Assembly (NCBI GenBank): GCA_002389055.1
Contig: DGNT01000193.1
Coordinates: forward strand, 2,443 to 58,364
Source of the DNA: Alcanivorax sp. UBA4485
GTDB lineage: Bacteria > Pseudomonadota > Gammaproteobacteria > Pseudomonadales > Alcanivoracaceae
Reading direction: 5' to 3'
DNA length: 55,922 nt
This document shows positions 36,113-45,971 of this stretch, in pieces (the stretch's first letter is position 1; every line of letters starts with the position of its first letter). The notes beneath the pieces were generated by a model, which worked only from the letters and a program-made list of their open reading frames with translations, did no database searches and had not been told where the DNA came from. Made by a program: the position numbers and the translations under genes.

Positions 36113-37131
36113 CCCTGACCGCCTTGATGGACGCGCTGCGCGACAGCGCCGCCTTCCAGCACAAACAGGACATCGCGCCGATGCTGCGCAACCTGGAGCA
36201 GCGGCCCGGCGACGTGCCGGTGGGCGACGACTGCGCCGCGCTGGCCGATGGCGACGGCTACCTGCTGTTCGCCATTGAAGGCTTTCTCAACGGCTTCGTG
36301 GCCCGGGATCCGGATTTCGCCGGTTATTGCGGGGTGATGGTCAACGTCAGCGACATCTACGCCATGGGCGGCCGGCCCACGGCGGTGGTGGACGCACTCT
36401 GGAGCGCCGGCCCGGATCAGGCGGACGCGATCATGGCCGGCCTGCGCCGGGCGGCCGACAAGTACCAGGTGCCGCTGGTCGGCGGCCACAGCAATGCCCA
36501 CAACGACCGGGCGCAGTTGTCGGTGGCCATCATCGGCCGCGCCAAAAAGCTGCTCACCAGTTTCGATGCCCGGCCCGGCGACCATTTGATGGTGGCCTGC
36601 GATCTGCGCGGCGCCTATCGGCCGGCGGCCCCCGACGAGCCCGACAGCCACAACTGGGACGCCAGCAGCGACGCCCCCGGCGAACGGCTACGCGGCGACC
36701 TGGAGCTGCTGCCCCTGATCGCCGAGCGCGGCCTGTGCCGCGCCGCCAAGGACATCAGCATGGCCAGCTTCGTGGGCACCACCCTGATGCTGCTCGAGTG
36801 CTCCGGCGTGGGCGGTCACCTGGAACTGGACGCCCTGCCCCGCCCCGCCGATGTGCCCCTGGAGCGCTGGCTGAGCACCTTCCCCAGTTACGGCTTCGTG
36901 CTGGCGGTGCCCGACGCCCACCGCGAGGCGGTCACCCGCCTGTTCCGCCAGCGCGACCTGGCCATCGCCAGCGTTGGTCAGGTCCATCCCGGTCACCGGC
37001 TCAGCCTCTCTCTGGAGGAAGAGGCCGGCCTGTTTTGGGACCTGAACCGGACGCCCTTTATCGGTGCCCGGGCCTTGTCCCCGACTGTTAACCCAAACCC
37101 CGGAGCGCACCATGCCCGAAGTGCATTTTGA
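36109..37131 (+). CDS. Sll0787 family AIR synthase-like protein
   Basis: A 340-residue member of the PurM/AIR-synthase superfamily, which bind ATP and phosphorylate or activate oxygen groups. VGDDCAAL is the usual N-terminal Asp-Asp motif; MVNVSDIYAMGGRPTAVVDAL and GGHSNAH correspond to the PurM dimer and nucleotide loops. It is not PurM itself, which is encoded at 48191. It starts at GTG overlapping the acetyltransferase stop, and its last 20 bases overlap the next gene. Confidence 0.87.
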   Translation: MTLTALMDALRDSAAFQHKQDIAPMLRNLEQRPGDVPVGDDCAALADGDGYLLFAIEGFLNGFVARDPDFAGYCGVMVNVSDIYAMGGRPTAVVDALWSAGPDQADAIMAGLRRAADKYQVPLVGGHSNAHNDRAQLSVAIIGRAKKLLTSFDARPGDHLMVACDLRGAYRPAAPDEPDSHNWDASSDAPGERLRGDLELLPLIAERGLCRAAKDISMASFVGTTLMLLECSGVGGHLELDALPRPADVPLERWLSTFPSYGFVLAVPDAHREAVTRLFRQRDLAIASVGQVHPGHRLSLSLEEEAGLFWDLNRTPFIGARALSPTVNPNPGAHHARSAF

Positions 37132-37396
37132 CGTCCGCTGGCCGGACCACAGCGAAAGCCACTGCTATTCGCCGTCCACGGTGATCCACGACTACCTGCG
37201 CAGCGGCGAGGCCTACCCGCTCAGCGAGTTCCTGCGTCTCAGCCGCGAGGCGCTGACCCTGGCCGCCGACCGGGTGGAGCAGAAGTTCGGCTTCCGCTGC
37301 AGCAGCGCGGAAACCCAACTGCTGGCCATCGAAACCCGGGGCCGGCAGTTCGCCAGCGTCGACGACGCCCGCGTCACCGTCACCCGCATTCGCTGA
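37112..37396 (+). CDS. MSMEG_0570 family nitrogen starvation response protein
   Basis: A 94-residue cytoplasmic protein. MPEVHFDVRWPDHSESHCYS and a later DYLRSGEAYPLSEFLRLSRE match the small conserved component of this cluster. Function unknown; it could be a carrier or accessory protein. GGAG precedes ATG 37112, inside the end of the AIR-synthase-like gene. Confidence 0.85.
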   Translation: MPEVHFDVRWPDHSESHCYSPSTVIHDYLRSGEAYPLSEFLRLSREALTLAADRVEQKFGFRCSSAETQLLAIETRGRQFASVDDARVTVTRIR

Positions 37397-37421
37397 CACG
37401 TATTCGATGAAAGGAGGCTCC

Positions 37422-38750
37422 ATGACCACCCCCTTTTTCGCAGGACAGCACTACCCGGTGATCGTGGTGGGCGGCGGCCAGGCCGGCCTCTCCGCCAGTT
37501 ACTGGCTTTGCCACCACGACATCGATCACCTGGTGCTGGAAAAGCACCAGGCCTTCCACGCCTGGAAAAACGAACGCTGGGACAGCTTTTCCCTGGTCAC
37601 GCCGAACTGGCAGTGCCAGCTGCCCGGCCACCCCTATGACGGCGACGACCCGCACGGCTTCATGGTCAAGGACCAGATCGTCGCCTGGATGGAGCGCTTC
37701 CGGGCCGACTTCGAGCCGCCGCTGCGCGAAGGCGTCACCGTGCAACAGGTAACACCGCGATCCGGCGGCGGCTACCGGCTGCGCACCGACCGGGGCGAGC
37801 TGAGCGCCGACCGGGTGATCATGGCGGTCAGCGTCTATCACCAGCCCAAGGTGCCGCCCTGCGCGGCCGCGCTGCCAGACCGGGTGGTTCAGCTGGACGC
37901 CTCCGCCTACCGCAACCCGGACGCCCTGCCCGACGGCCCGGTGCTGGTGGTGGGCACCGGCCAGTCCGGCTGCCAGATCGCCGAGGACCTGCATCTGGCG
38001 GGCCGCGAGGTGCATCTGGCGGTGGGCCCGGCCCCGCGGGTGTCACGCTTTTACCGGGGCCGCGACGTGGTCGCCTGGCTGGACGACATGGGCCACTACC
38101 GCATTCCGGTGCGCGAGCACCTCAGCGAGGATCAGGTCAAAGCCAAGGCCAACCATTACGTCACCGGGCGTGACGGCGGCCGCGACATCGACCTGCGCCG
38201 CTTCGCCCTGGAAGGTATGCGCCTGTACGGGCGCCTGGAAGACCTGGTCGGCAACCGCGTGCGCTTCGGCGACGACCTGACGGAAAATCTCGACAACGCC
38301 GACGCCACCAACGCCCGTATCAAGGCCAGCATCGACGAACACATCGCCCGACACCATATCGAGGCGCCGGCGGAAGCGCCCTACGAGCCGGCCTGGACGC
38401 CGGCGCCGGATCACCCGCGCAGCCTGGACCTGGAAACCACCGACATCACCACGGTGATCTGGTGCATCGGTTACGCGCCGGATTTCAGTTGGGTGCAAGT
38501 GCCCGCGGCCTTCGACGACAGCGGCTACCCGAAGCACGAGCGCGGCGTCACCGCCAGCCCCGGCCTCTACTTCCTCGGCCTGCCCTGGCTACACACCTGG
38601 GGCTCCGGGCGCATCTACGCCATCGCCGAAGACGCCGAACATGTGGTCACCCACCTGGCTGATGAACACTGTGGGAGCGGGCCCGCCCGCGAAAGGCCGG
38701 CAACGCCGGCCGGCAGGATCCCAGAGGCCTGTAAAGCGGAACACCAATAA
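37422..38750 (+). CDS. MSMEG_0569 family flavin-dependent oxidoreductase
   Basis: A 442-residue flavoprotein monooxygenase-like enzyme. FAD-binding VIVVGGGQAGLSASYWL is at the N-terminus; a second dinucleotide motif VLVVGTGQSGCQIAEDL is near 175-190; WCIGYAPDFSWV is near the C-terminus. AAGGAGG just upstream selects ATG 37422 over one five codons earlier. The last 26 or so residues, from CGSGPARERP onward, are encoded by a REP-like repeat and are probably not native to the family. Confidence 0.9.
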   Translation: MTTPFFAGQHYPVIVVGGGQAGLSASYWLCHHDIDHLVLEKHQAFHAWKNERWDSFSLVTPNWQCQLPGHPYDGDDPHGFMVKDQIVAWMERFRADFEPPLREGVTVQQVTPRSGGGYRLRTDRGELSADRVIMAVSVYHQPKVPPCAAALPDRVVQLDASAYRNPDALPDGPVLVVGTGQSGCQIAEDLHLAGREVHLAVGPAPRVSRFYRGRDVVAWLDDMGHYRIPVREHLSEDQVKAKANHYVTGRDGGRDIDLRRFALEGMRLYGRLEDLVGNRVRFGDDLTENLDNADATNARIKASIDEHIARHHIEAPAEAPYEPAWTPAPDHPRSLDLETTDITTVIWCIGYAPDFSWVQVPAAFDDSGYPKHERGVTASPGLYFLGLPWLHTWGSGRIYAIAEDAEHVVTHLADEHCGSGPARERPATPAGRIPEACKAEHQ

Positions 38751-38813
38751 AGTCTCTGGTATCCCGCCGGGTGGCTGGCGCCACCCTTTCGCGGGCTGGG
38801 CCCGCTCCCACAA
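38670..38813. repeat. REP-like element, copy B (inverted pair)
   Basis: A left unit beginning TGTGGGAGCGGGCCCGCCCG (38670-38730) and an inverted right unit (38752-38813) ending GGCCCGCTCCCACAA, separated by about 21 bases. The outer arms pair over about 27 bp. The left unit is read as the C-terminal tail of the flavoprotein gene, whose stop codon lies between the two units. Confidence 0.85.
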
Positions 38814-38836
38814 GGCCAGACAAAATTGCCGGCCAC

Positions 38837-38862
38837 AAAAAAGCCCCACCAAAAGGCAGGGC
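38837..38862 (-). terminator. Intrinsic terminator of the fadA-fadB operon
   Basis: On the minus strand the RNA GCCCUGCC-UUUU-GGUGGGGC forms an 8-bp stem with two G-U pairs, followed by six U residues. It lies 63 bases after the fadB stop. This is the clearest terminator in the window. Confidence 0.85.
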
Positions 38863-38924
38863 CGAAGAATACAGAACAGGACTGAAACGGCGGCACCGAA
38901 AGTGGCCGATGCCGCCGGGTTGGC

Positions 38925-41084
38925 TTACTTGAAGATTTCGCCTTTCTCGGCTTTTTCCACCAACGACTTGGGCGGGGCAAACCGCTCGCCGTAGGTGTCG
39001 GCCAGTGCCTGGGCACGGGCCACGAAGCCGCGCAGGCCGCCGTCGTACTGGTTCATGTACTGAACCACGCCGCCGGTCCAGGCCGGGAAGCCGATGCCGA
39101 AGATGGAACCGATGTTGGTGTCGCCCACCGATTCGATCACGCCTTCGTCGAAGCACTTCACGGTTTCGATGGCTTCGGCGAACAGCATGCGTTCCTGCAT
39201 GTCCTGGAACGGAATCGCTTCGTTTTCTCCGAACTGTTCTTTCAGGCCCGGCCAGATGTGCGCCTTGCCGTTTTCCGGATACTCGTAGAAGCCCTTGCCG
39301 TCCAGCTTGCCGGGGCGGTCCAGTTCGCGAACCATTTTCTCCATCACCGCCAGGGCGGGATGGGCCTGGCCAGCGCCTTCGCCTTTGCTGGCCGCTTCTT
39401 TGTACTCATCGGCGATTTTCAACGACAGCTTCATGTTGATTTCGTCGATCAGCTTGAGCGCACCCACCGGGTAGCCGGCCTGGGTGGCGGCCTGCTCGAT
39501 GGAGTTGGCGTTCTGGCCTTCGCCGACCATGGCGATGGCTTCGTTGATGAAGGTACCGATCACGCGGCTGGTGAAGAAACCACGGGAATCGTTGACCACG
39601 ATCGGCGTCTTCTTGATCTGCAGGGTGTAGTCGAACACCTTGGCGAGCACTTCATCACTGGTGTTTTCACCACGGATAATTTCCACCAGCGGCATTTTTT
39701 CCACCGGGCTGAAGAAGTGGATACCGATGAAGTTTTCCTGCTTTTTCACGCCTTCGGCCAGGCCGGTAATCGGCAGGGTCGACGTGTTGGAACCCAGTAC
39801 CGCATCGGGTTTGACCACATCTTCCACTTCCTGGAACACCTTGTGCTTGAGCTCGGTGTTCTCGAACACGGCTTCGACGATAAAGTCCACGCCTTCCAGG
39901 TCCGCCGGATCGGCGGTGGGGGTGATGCGCGCGAGAATTTCTTCTTTCTTCTCTTTGCTCATCTTGCCCTTGGACACTTCCTTGTCGAGCAGCTTGGCGG
40001 AGTACGCCTTGCCCTTCTCCGCGTTCTCGGCGGAAATATCCTTGAGCACCACCTGGGCGCCGGAGCGCGCGGTGACGTAGGCGATGCCCGCGCCCATCAT
40101 GCCCGCGCCCAGCACCGCCACTTTTTCGGCCTTGTACTTGGGCACGTCGTTGGGACGGCTGGCGCCGGCGTTGATCGCCTGCAGGTTAAAGAAGAAGGCG
40201 GTGATCATGTTCTTGGAAACCTGGCCGCAGGCCAGTTCCACGAAGTAACGGCCTTCGATGGTGAGGGCGTCGTCGAAGCTCACCTGGGCGCCTTCCACGG
40301 CGGCCGCCATGATGTTGCGCGGTGCCGGGTAGTTGGCGCCTTTCAGCTGCTTGCGCAGGTTGGCCGGGAATGCCGGCAGGTTCTGCGCCATGGCGGGAGT
40401 GCTGGGGGTGCCGCCGGGGATCTTGTAGCCCTTTTCGTCCCAGGGTTGCTTGGACTTGGGGTTGGCTTTGATCCACTCGCGGGCGTTGGCCAGCATCTGT
40501 TCCTGGCTGTCCACCACCTCGTCGATGAGGCCCACGGATTTGGCCTTTTCCACTTTCAGCCGCTGGCCCTGCATCAATACCTGCATCAGCGCGTTCTGGA
40601 TGCCCAGCATGCGCACGCTGCGCACCACGCCGCCGGCACCGGGCAGCAGGCCCAGGCTGACTTCCGGGAAGCCGAATTGCGCTTTCGGGTTGTTCAGCGC
40701 GATACGACGGTGACAGGCCAGCGCGATTTCCAGACCGCCACCCAGGGCGGTGCCGTTGAGCGCCGCGACCACCGGCTTGCCGAGGGTTTCCAGGCGACGC
40801 AGTTGCGCCTTGCCGGCTTCCACGCCCTTGGCGAATTCGGCGGCGTGCTCCGGGGTCACTTTGATCAGGTCGTTGAGGTCGCCGCCGGCGAAAAAGGTAC
40901 TTTTCGCGGAGGTCACGATGACGCCGGCGATCTGGTCTTTTTCTTTTTCCAGACGGGCGACCATCTCTTCCATGGAACGCATGTAGCGCTCGTTCATGGT
41001 GTTGGCGGACTGCTGGGGATCGTCCAGGATCAGGGTAACGATGTTATCCGCGTCCTGTTCCCAGCGGATGGTTGCTTCACTCAT
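38925..41084 (-). CDS. fadB: Multifunctional fatty-acid oxidation protein FadB (hydratase/3-hydroxyacyl-CoA dehydrogenase)
   Basis: A 719-residue alpha subunit of the beta-oxidation complex. Residues about 1-200 are an enoyl-CoA hydratase/isomerase domain (NGTALGGGLEIALACHRRIA and the Glu in GFPEVSLGLLPGAGG). The 3-hydroxyacyl-CoA dehydrogenase starts near 320 with GAGMMGAGIAYV, with the catalytic His in IGIHFFSPVEKMPLVEII, and ends in the C-terminal dehydrogenase repeats. Cytoplasmic, partner of the thiolase encoded just upstream (24-base gap). Length and layout fit FadB/FadJ-type proteins. Confidence 0.93.
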   Translation of the reverse strand: MSEATIRWEQDADNIVTLILDDPQQSANTMNERYMRSMEEMVARLEKEKDQIAGVIVTSAKSTFFAGGDLNDLIKVTPEHAAEFAKGVEAGKAQLRRLETLGKPVVAALNGTALGGGLEIALACHRRIALNNPKAQFGFPEVSLGLLPGAGGVVRSVRMLGIQNALMQVLMQGQRLKVEKAKSVGLIDEVVDSQEQMLANAREWIKANPKSKQPWDEKGYKIPGGTPSTPAMAQNLPAFPANLRKQLKGANYPAPRNIMAAAVEGAQVSFDDALTIEGRYFVELACGQVSKNMITAFFFNLQAINAGASRPNDVPKYKAEKVAVLGAGMMGAGIAYVTARSGAQVVLKDISAENAEKGKAYSAKLLDKEVSKGKMSKEKKEEILARITPTADPADLEGVDFIVEAVFENTELKHKVFQEVEDVVKPDAVLGSNTSTLPITGLAEGVKKQENFIGIHFFSPVEKMPLVEIIRGENTSDEVLAKVFDYTLQIKKTPIVVNDSRGFFTSRVIGTFINEAIAMVGEGQNANSIEQAATQAGYPVGALKLIDEINMKLSLKIADEYKEAASKGEGAGQAHPALAVMEKMVRELDRPGKLDGKGFYEYPENGKAHIWPGLKEQFGENEAIPFQDMQERMLFAEAIETVKCFDEGVIESVGDTNIGSIFGIGFPAWTGGVVQYMNQYDGGLRGFVARAQALADTYGERFAPPKSLVEKAEKGEIFK

Positions 41085-41108
41085 ATTCTGTCTCCGAATC
41101 CGTTGGGT

Positions 41109-42320
<1,212 letters not shown>

Positions 42321-42562
42321 GTAACCTTCCTCTCGCCTTGGGCCAATGCCGGCGGCGCCCGTGGATCGGGAGCGCCGGCTCCTGTGAAAATCAGGCGCTC
42401 AGAGTGCCCCACCGGCGCCGCCTCAACAATGACAGGAGTGCTCAACGGCCCTGAGCGGAAAGGACACGCCCTTTCCGATAACGCCCGCGCCGGCGGCGGC
42501 ACGGCCATTGCGGGCTCCGCCGGCAGGCCCTAGCGTAGCGTCAACCGATCAAGGAGTTACCC

Positions 42563-43333
42563 ATGTCTTCACCCCTGCCCCGCACCCTGGACGTCGCCCG
42601 TTCCCTGGCCTCCACGCTGGCCCAGCAAGGCCGTGGCATCGCCACCCGTCCCGCCGGCCGGCAACCCGCCGAGCCATTGGAGCTTTACGACATGGAGGGC
42701 TGCCCGTTCTGCCGCCTGGTCCGCGAAGCGCTCACCGACCTGGACCTGGACGTGCTGATCTACCCCTGCCCCAAGGGCGGCGACCGCTACCGGCCGCTGG
42801 TGGAAAGGCTCGGTGGCAAGCAGATGTTCCCTTATCTGATGGACCCCAACACCGGCGTGGACCTGTACGAATCCGCCGATATTATTGATTACCTGTACCG
42901 CGAGTACGGCGGCCGCCCGGCGCCCGCCGCCTGGCGTCTGCGCACCTTGCGCACGGCCAGCTCCTTCGCCGCCTCGGTGCCGCGCGGCGGGCGCGGTTTG
43001 CGCAGCCAGGACAGCGACGTGGCCAAACAGCCGCTGATTCTCTATTCCTTCGAGGCCAGCCCGTTCGCGCGGCTGGTACGCGAGCGCCTGTGCGAGCTGC
43101 AGCTGCCGTTCCTGGTGCGCCAGTGCGGACGGGATCAATGGCAGGACTGGCTGTTGCCACAGGTGCGCGCGGCGCTGGATATGGACTACCAGCCGAGCCA
43201 GCGTCACCGCCAGGAACTGGTGGCCCGCACCGGCCGGGTGGCGATTCCCTATCTGATTGATCCAAATACCGGCGAAGAACACTTTGAGTCCGGACACATT
43301 CTTGACTACCTGGAGGAAACCTACGCGCGTTAA
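42563..43333 (+). CDS. Tandem glutaredoxin/GST-N domain protein
   Basis: A 256-residue protein with two thioredoxin-fold modules. The first (about 38-115) has C47-PF-C50 and FPYLMDPNTGVDLYESADII; the second (about 157-250) has SPFA at the same place (S166-A169) with no cysteine, and IPYLIDPNTGEEHFESGHIL. The internal duplication is obvious. The first could act in disulfide or glutathione chemistry; the second is probably structural. AAGGAG precedes the ATG. Confidence 0.85.
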   Translation: MSSPLPRTLDVARSLASTLAQQGRGIATRPAGRQPAEPLELYDMEGCPFCRLVREALTDLDLDVLIYPCPKGGDRYRPLVERLGGKQMFPYLMDPNTGVDLYESADIIDYLYREYGGRPAPAAWRLRTLRTASSFAASVPRGGRGLRSQDSDVAKQPLILYSFEASPFARLVRERLCELQLPFLVRQCGRDQWQDWLLPQVRAALDMDYQPSQRHRQELVARTGRVAIPYLIDPNTGEEHFESGHILDYLEETYAR

Positions 43334-43386
43334 ATAACAACGCGGCCTTCTCCGGGACCGCTTTCGGTGCTATATAAGACTCAGTT

Positions 43387-43428
43387 TATTGCGATATCGA
43401 TATTGCGACATAGCCACTGTGATATAGA
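43387..43428 (+). promoter_or_regulatory. Three 14-bp tandem repeats before a small gene
   Basis: TATTGCGATATCGA, TATTGCGACATAGC and CACTGTGATATAGA follow one another with no gap, ending 11 bases before the ATG of the 55-residue gene. The regular 14-base period and AT-richness suggest a multi-site operator. Confidence 0.6.
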
Positions 43429-43439
43429 GAGTACCGAAC

Positions 43440-43607
43440 ATGAGTCGTCGCCAATTTGATGACTACGACGCCCAGGAATGGCGGGAAGAACACGAGCGGG
43501 CCGACAAGGAACGTCGTAAACGGGAAGCCAAGAAACAGCGCCATCACCTGGATGATGACGACACGGCTCCCGCGGGACGGTCCCGACCCCAGCGCGACAC
43601 GCACTGA
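43440..43607 (+). CDS. Small highly charged protein
   Basis: A 55-residue protein starting MSRRQFDDYDAQEWREEHER, followed by a Lys/Arg-rich middle (about 21-36), an Asp run and a basic end. No membrane segment, signal or cysteine. The central stretch probably forms a charged helix. The ATG has GAGAG at suitable spacing. A REP-like element follows 8 bases after its stop. Function unknown; coding is inferred from charge pattern and upstream sites. Confidence 0.55.
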   Translation: MSRRQFDDYDAQEWREEHERADKERRKREAKKQRHHLDDDDTAPAGRSRPQRDTH

Positions 43608-43615
43608 CGGGTCTT

Positions 43616-43719
43616 TGTGGGAGCGGGCCCTGCCCGCGAAAGGGAAGCACCCGGCACGGTCTCTGGAATCCCGCCGGCCGGCTTTGCCGCCCTTTCGCGG
43701 GCAAGGCCCGCTCGCACAA
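43616..43719. repeat. REP-like element, copy C (inverted pair)
   Basis: Left arm TGTGGGAGCGGGCCCTGCCC onward (43616-43644) and right arm (43690-43718) pair over 29 bases with two mismatches. The interior holds GGTCTCTGGAATCCCGCCGG as in the other copies. Followed to 43840 by about 120 bases without a recognisable gene, presumably carrying the promoter of the Smr gene. Confidence 0.85.
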
Positions 43720-43840
43720 AACCCGCTTCCCGCTTCGTAGCTATTTTGGCGGCCAGATGGCCGGACGGCAGCCCATTGATGTCACTTTCCTGTCGTTTTG
43801 GTAGGATTTCTAGCAGAGATTTCTTTCCAGGAGAGGGGCC

Positions 43841-44434
43841 ATGGCCGACTTCGACGATGATTTATTCCGTCAGGAAATGACCGGGGTGGCCCCTCTCAAG
43901 GACGACGACCGGGTGCGCGACTTCCGTCGCGGCGAGCCCACCTTGACCCAGCGCCTGCGCCGCGCTTCCGCGGTGGCCCGCCCCGACCGCGACCCCAACC
44001 CGCTGACCCTGCCCGACCAGGTGCCACAGGCCGGCCCCTACGACATTGTCGGTTTGAAAAAGAACGGCGTGCAGGAAGGCGTCTACCGCAAGCTGCGCCT
44101 GGGCAAGTACGAGCCCCAGGCCAGTCTGGATCTGCACCGCGTGCGGCTGGTGGAAGCCCGCGACCGGGTCTATCTGTTTATTCAGGAATCCCAGCAAAAC
44201 GGTCTGCGCACCGTGCTGATCAGCCACGGCAAGGGCGAGCACAGCGAGCGCCCGGCGCTACTGAAGAGCTATGTCCTGTTCTGGCTGGAGCAGTTTGAAC
44301 AGGTGCTGGCGTTTCACAGCGCGCCGGCCAACCGGGGCGGCGCCGGCGTCACTCTGGCGCTGCTGCGTAAATCCACCAGCGCCAGCCAGAAAACCCGGGA
44401 ATTCTTCCACGAACGCAGCCGGGCCCAGCGCTAG
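43841..44434 (+). CDS. Smr domain protein (YdaL/MutS2 C-terminal type)
   Basis: A 197-residue protein. After a charged N-terminal region the Smr nuclease domain (about 93-180) shows SLDLHRVRLVEARDRVYLF, ISHGKGEHS and VLAFHSAPANRGGAGVTLAL. Such domains bind branched DNA or cleave RNA; the role here is unknown. AGGAGAGGGG precedes the ATG. Its stop overlaps the sthA stop by four bases (CTAG), convergently. Confidence 0.9.
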   Translation: MADFDDDLFRQEMTGVAPLKDDDRVRDFRRGEPTLTQRLRRASAVARPDRDPNPLTLPDQVPQAGPYDIVGLKKNGVQEGVYRKLRLGKYEPQASLDLHRVRLVEARDRVYLFIQESQQNGLRTVLISHGKGEHSERPALLKSYVLFWLEQFEQVLAFHSAPANRGGAGVTLALLRKSTSASQKTREFFHERSRAQR

Positions 44435-45831
44435 CGGCTGACCCGGTTCATGCCGTTGATCGCCGCCACCCGGTACCCTTCCGCCATGGTCGGGTAGTTG
44501 AAGGTGGTGTCGACAAAATAATGCAGCGTGTTGTTGGGCGCGGGCTGGCGCATCACCGCCTGCCCCACATGGACGATTTCCATGGCCTGGTAACCGAAGC
44601 AGTGAATCCCCAGCACTTCCAGCGTTTCCCGGTGGAACAGTATTTTCAGCATGCCCACCCGCTCGCCGGTGATCTGCGCCCGGGCGAGATTCTTGAAAAA
44701 CGCCTGGCCCACTTCGTAGGGCACGCGGGCCTCGGTGAGTTCCTGTTCGCTGCGGCCCACGGAGCTGATGCCGGGAATGGTGTAGATGCCGGTGGGCACG
44801 TCGGTGACCTGTTTGACCGGGCCGCCCTCGACGATGCCCTGGGCGCAGAACCGGCCCTGGTCGTAGGAGGCACTCGCCAGTGACGGCGAGCCGATCACAT
44901 CGCCCACCGCGTAGACGCCGGGCACTTCCGTTTGGTAGCGCTCGTCCACCGCCAGCTGGCCCCGGCTGTTGGGCTTGAGCGCCAGGTTTTCCAGACCGAT
45001 ATTCCGGGTGTTCCCCGATCGGCCGTTGCTCCACATCAAGGCGTCGGCGCGCAACCGTTTGCCGGAGCGCAGCACCAGGGTGACGCCGTCGTCGTCCGCC
45101 TCGATATGGGTGTATTCCTCGCTATGGCGAATGGTGGCGCCCTGATCGCGCAGGTGATAACTGAGCGCGTCGGAGATTTCCGCATCAAGGAAATCAAGCA
45201 AATGCTGACGGTTATTGATCAGGTCCACGCGAATGCCCAGGCCGGTGAACAGGCAGCTGTATTCGCAACCGATCACGCCGGCGCCGTAGACAATCATATT
45301 GCGCGGCGTGTGCTTCATTTCCAGAATGGTGTCGGAGTCGTAGATGCGCGGGTGATCGAAGTCCACGTCCGCCGGACGGTACGGCCGCGAGCCGGTGGCG
45401 ATCAGAATGTTGCGGGTGCGCAGGGACCACTGACGACCGGCCTGGTCATCCACCCGCACTTCACCGGCGCTTTCAATCCGACCCTCGCCGTTGAACAAAC
45501 GCACCCGGTTGCGCACGTAGAAGTCGGTGCGCACCTGCACCTGGCTGTCCACCACTTCGCGGGAACGCTGAATCAGATCCTGCCAGCGTACCTGGCGCGG
45601 GCTGATCAGACCGCGCAGCAACGGGTTGCGTTGGGAGCGCACCACCTGACGCACCTGATGGCGCAACGCCTTCGAAGGGATAGTGCCCCAGTGGGTGCAA
45701 TTGCCGCCCATCTGGTCGTCACGGTCGACCATGGCGACGCGCAGGCCGCCTTTGGCCGCCTGCATGGCGGCGGCTTCCCCGGCCGGGCCGCTGCCCAGCA
45801 CCACTAGATCCCATCCCGAGCTGATATCCAT
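44431..45831 (-). CDS. sthA: Soluble pyridine nucleotide transhydrogenase SthA
   Basis: A 466-residue FAD enzyme that balances NADPH and NADH in the cytoplasm. GSGPAGEAAAMQAA binds FAD. In place of the disulfide reductase CX4C, the region GGNC45THWGT50IPSKAL has Thr at the second Cys position, the usual mark of SthA. A second Rossmann motif (YGAGVIGCEYSCLFTGLG) binds the nicotinamide cofactor. Confidence 0.94.
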   Translation of the reverse strand: MDISSGWDLVVLGSGPAGEAAAMQAAKGGLRVAMVDRDDQMGGNCTHWGTIPSKALRHQVRQVVRSQRNPLLRGLISPRQVRWQDLIQRSREVVDSQVQVRTDFYVRNRVRLFNGEGRIESAGEVRVDDQAGRQWSLRTRNILIATGSRPYRPADVDFDHPRIYDSDTILEMKHTPRNMIVYGAGVIGCEYSCLFTGLGIRVDLINNRQHLLDFLDAEISDALSYHLRDQGATIRHSEEYTHIEADDDGVTLVLRSGKRLRADALMWSNGRSGNTRNIGLENLALKPNSRGQLAVDERYQTEVPGVYAVGDVIGSPSLASASYDQGRFCAQGIVEGGPVKQVTDVPTGIYTIPGISSVGRSEQELTEARVPYEVGQAFFKNLARAQITGERVGMLKILFHRETLEVLGIHCFGYQAMEIVHVGQAVMRQPAPNNTLHYFVDTTFNYPTMAEGYRVAAINGMNRVSR

Positions 45832-45971
45832 AACCGGCTGTTACCTCCCGCGTCGCCCGCGCCTCCCAGGAGGCGCCTTGATAAATATTTGACCGAGACC
45901 GTGATAGTCTGGAGCTTCGTTACCGTACCGCCGCAAGCGGACCGTCCGCAGCGAACCGAAGGAGCCGACCT

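Noticed and set aside
36109..37131. A second purM
   Set aside because: Motifs and context fit the Sll0787 family; the true purM is at 48191 next to purN.
42321..42562. FadR or PsrA operator upstream of fadA
   Set aside because: No palindrome like those regulators' sites was found; the region is merely GC-rich.
43387..43428. Tandem repeats considered as a CRISPR remnant or plasmid iterons
   Set aside because: Units are only 14 bases with no spacers, and no cas or replication gene is nearby; an operator is more likely.
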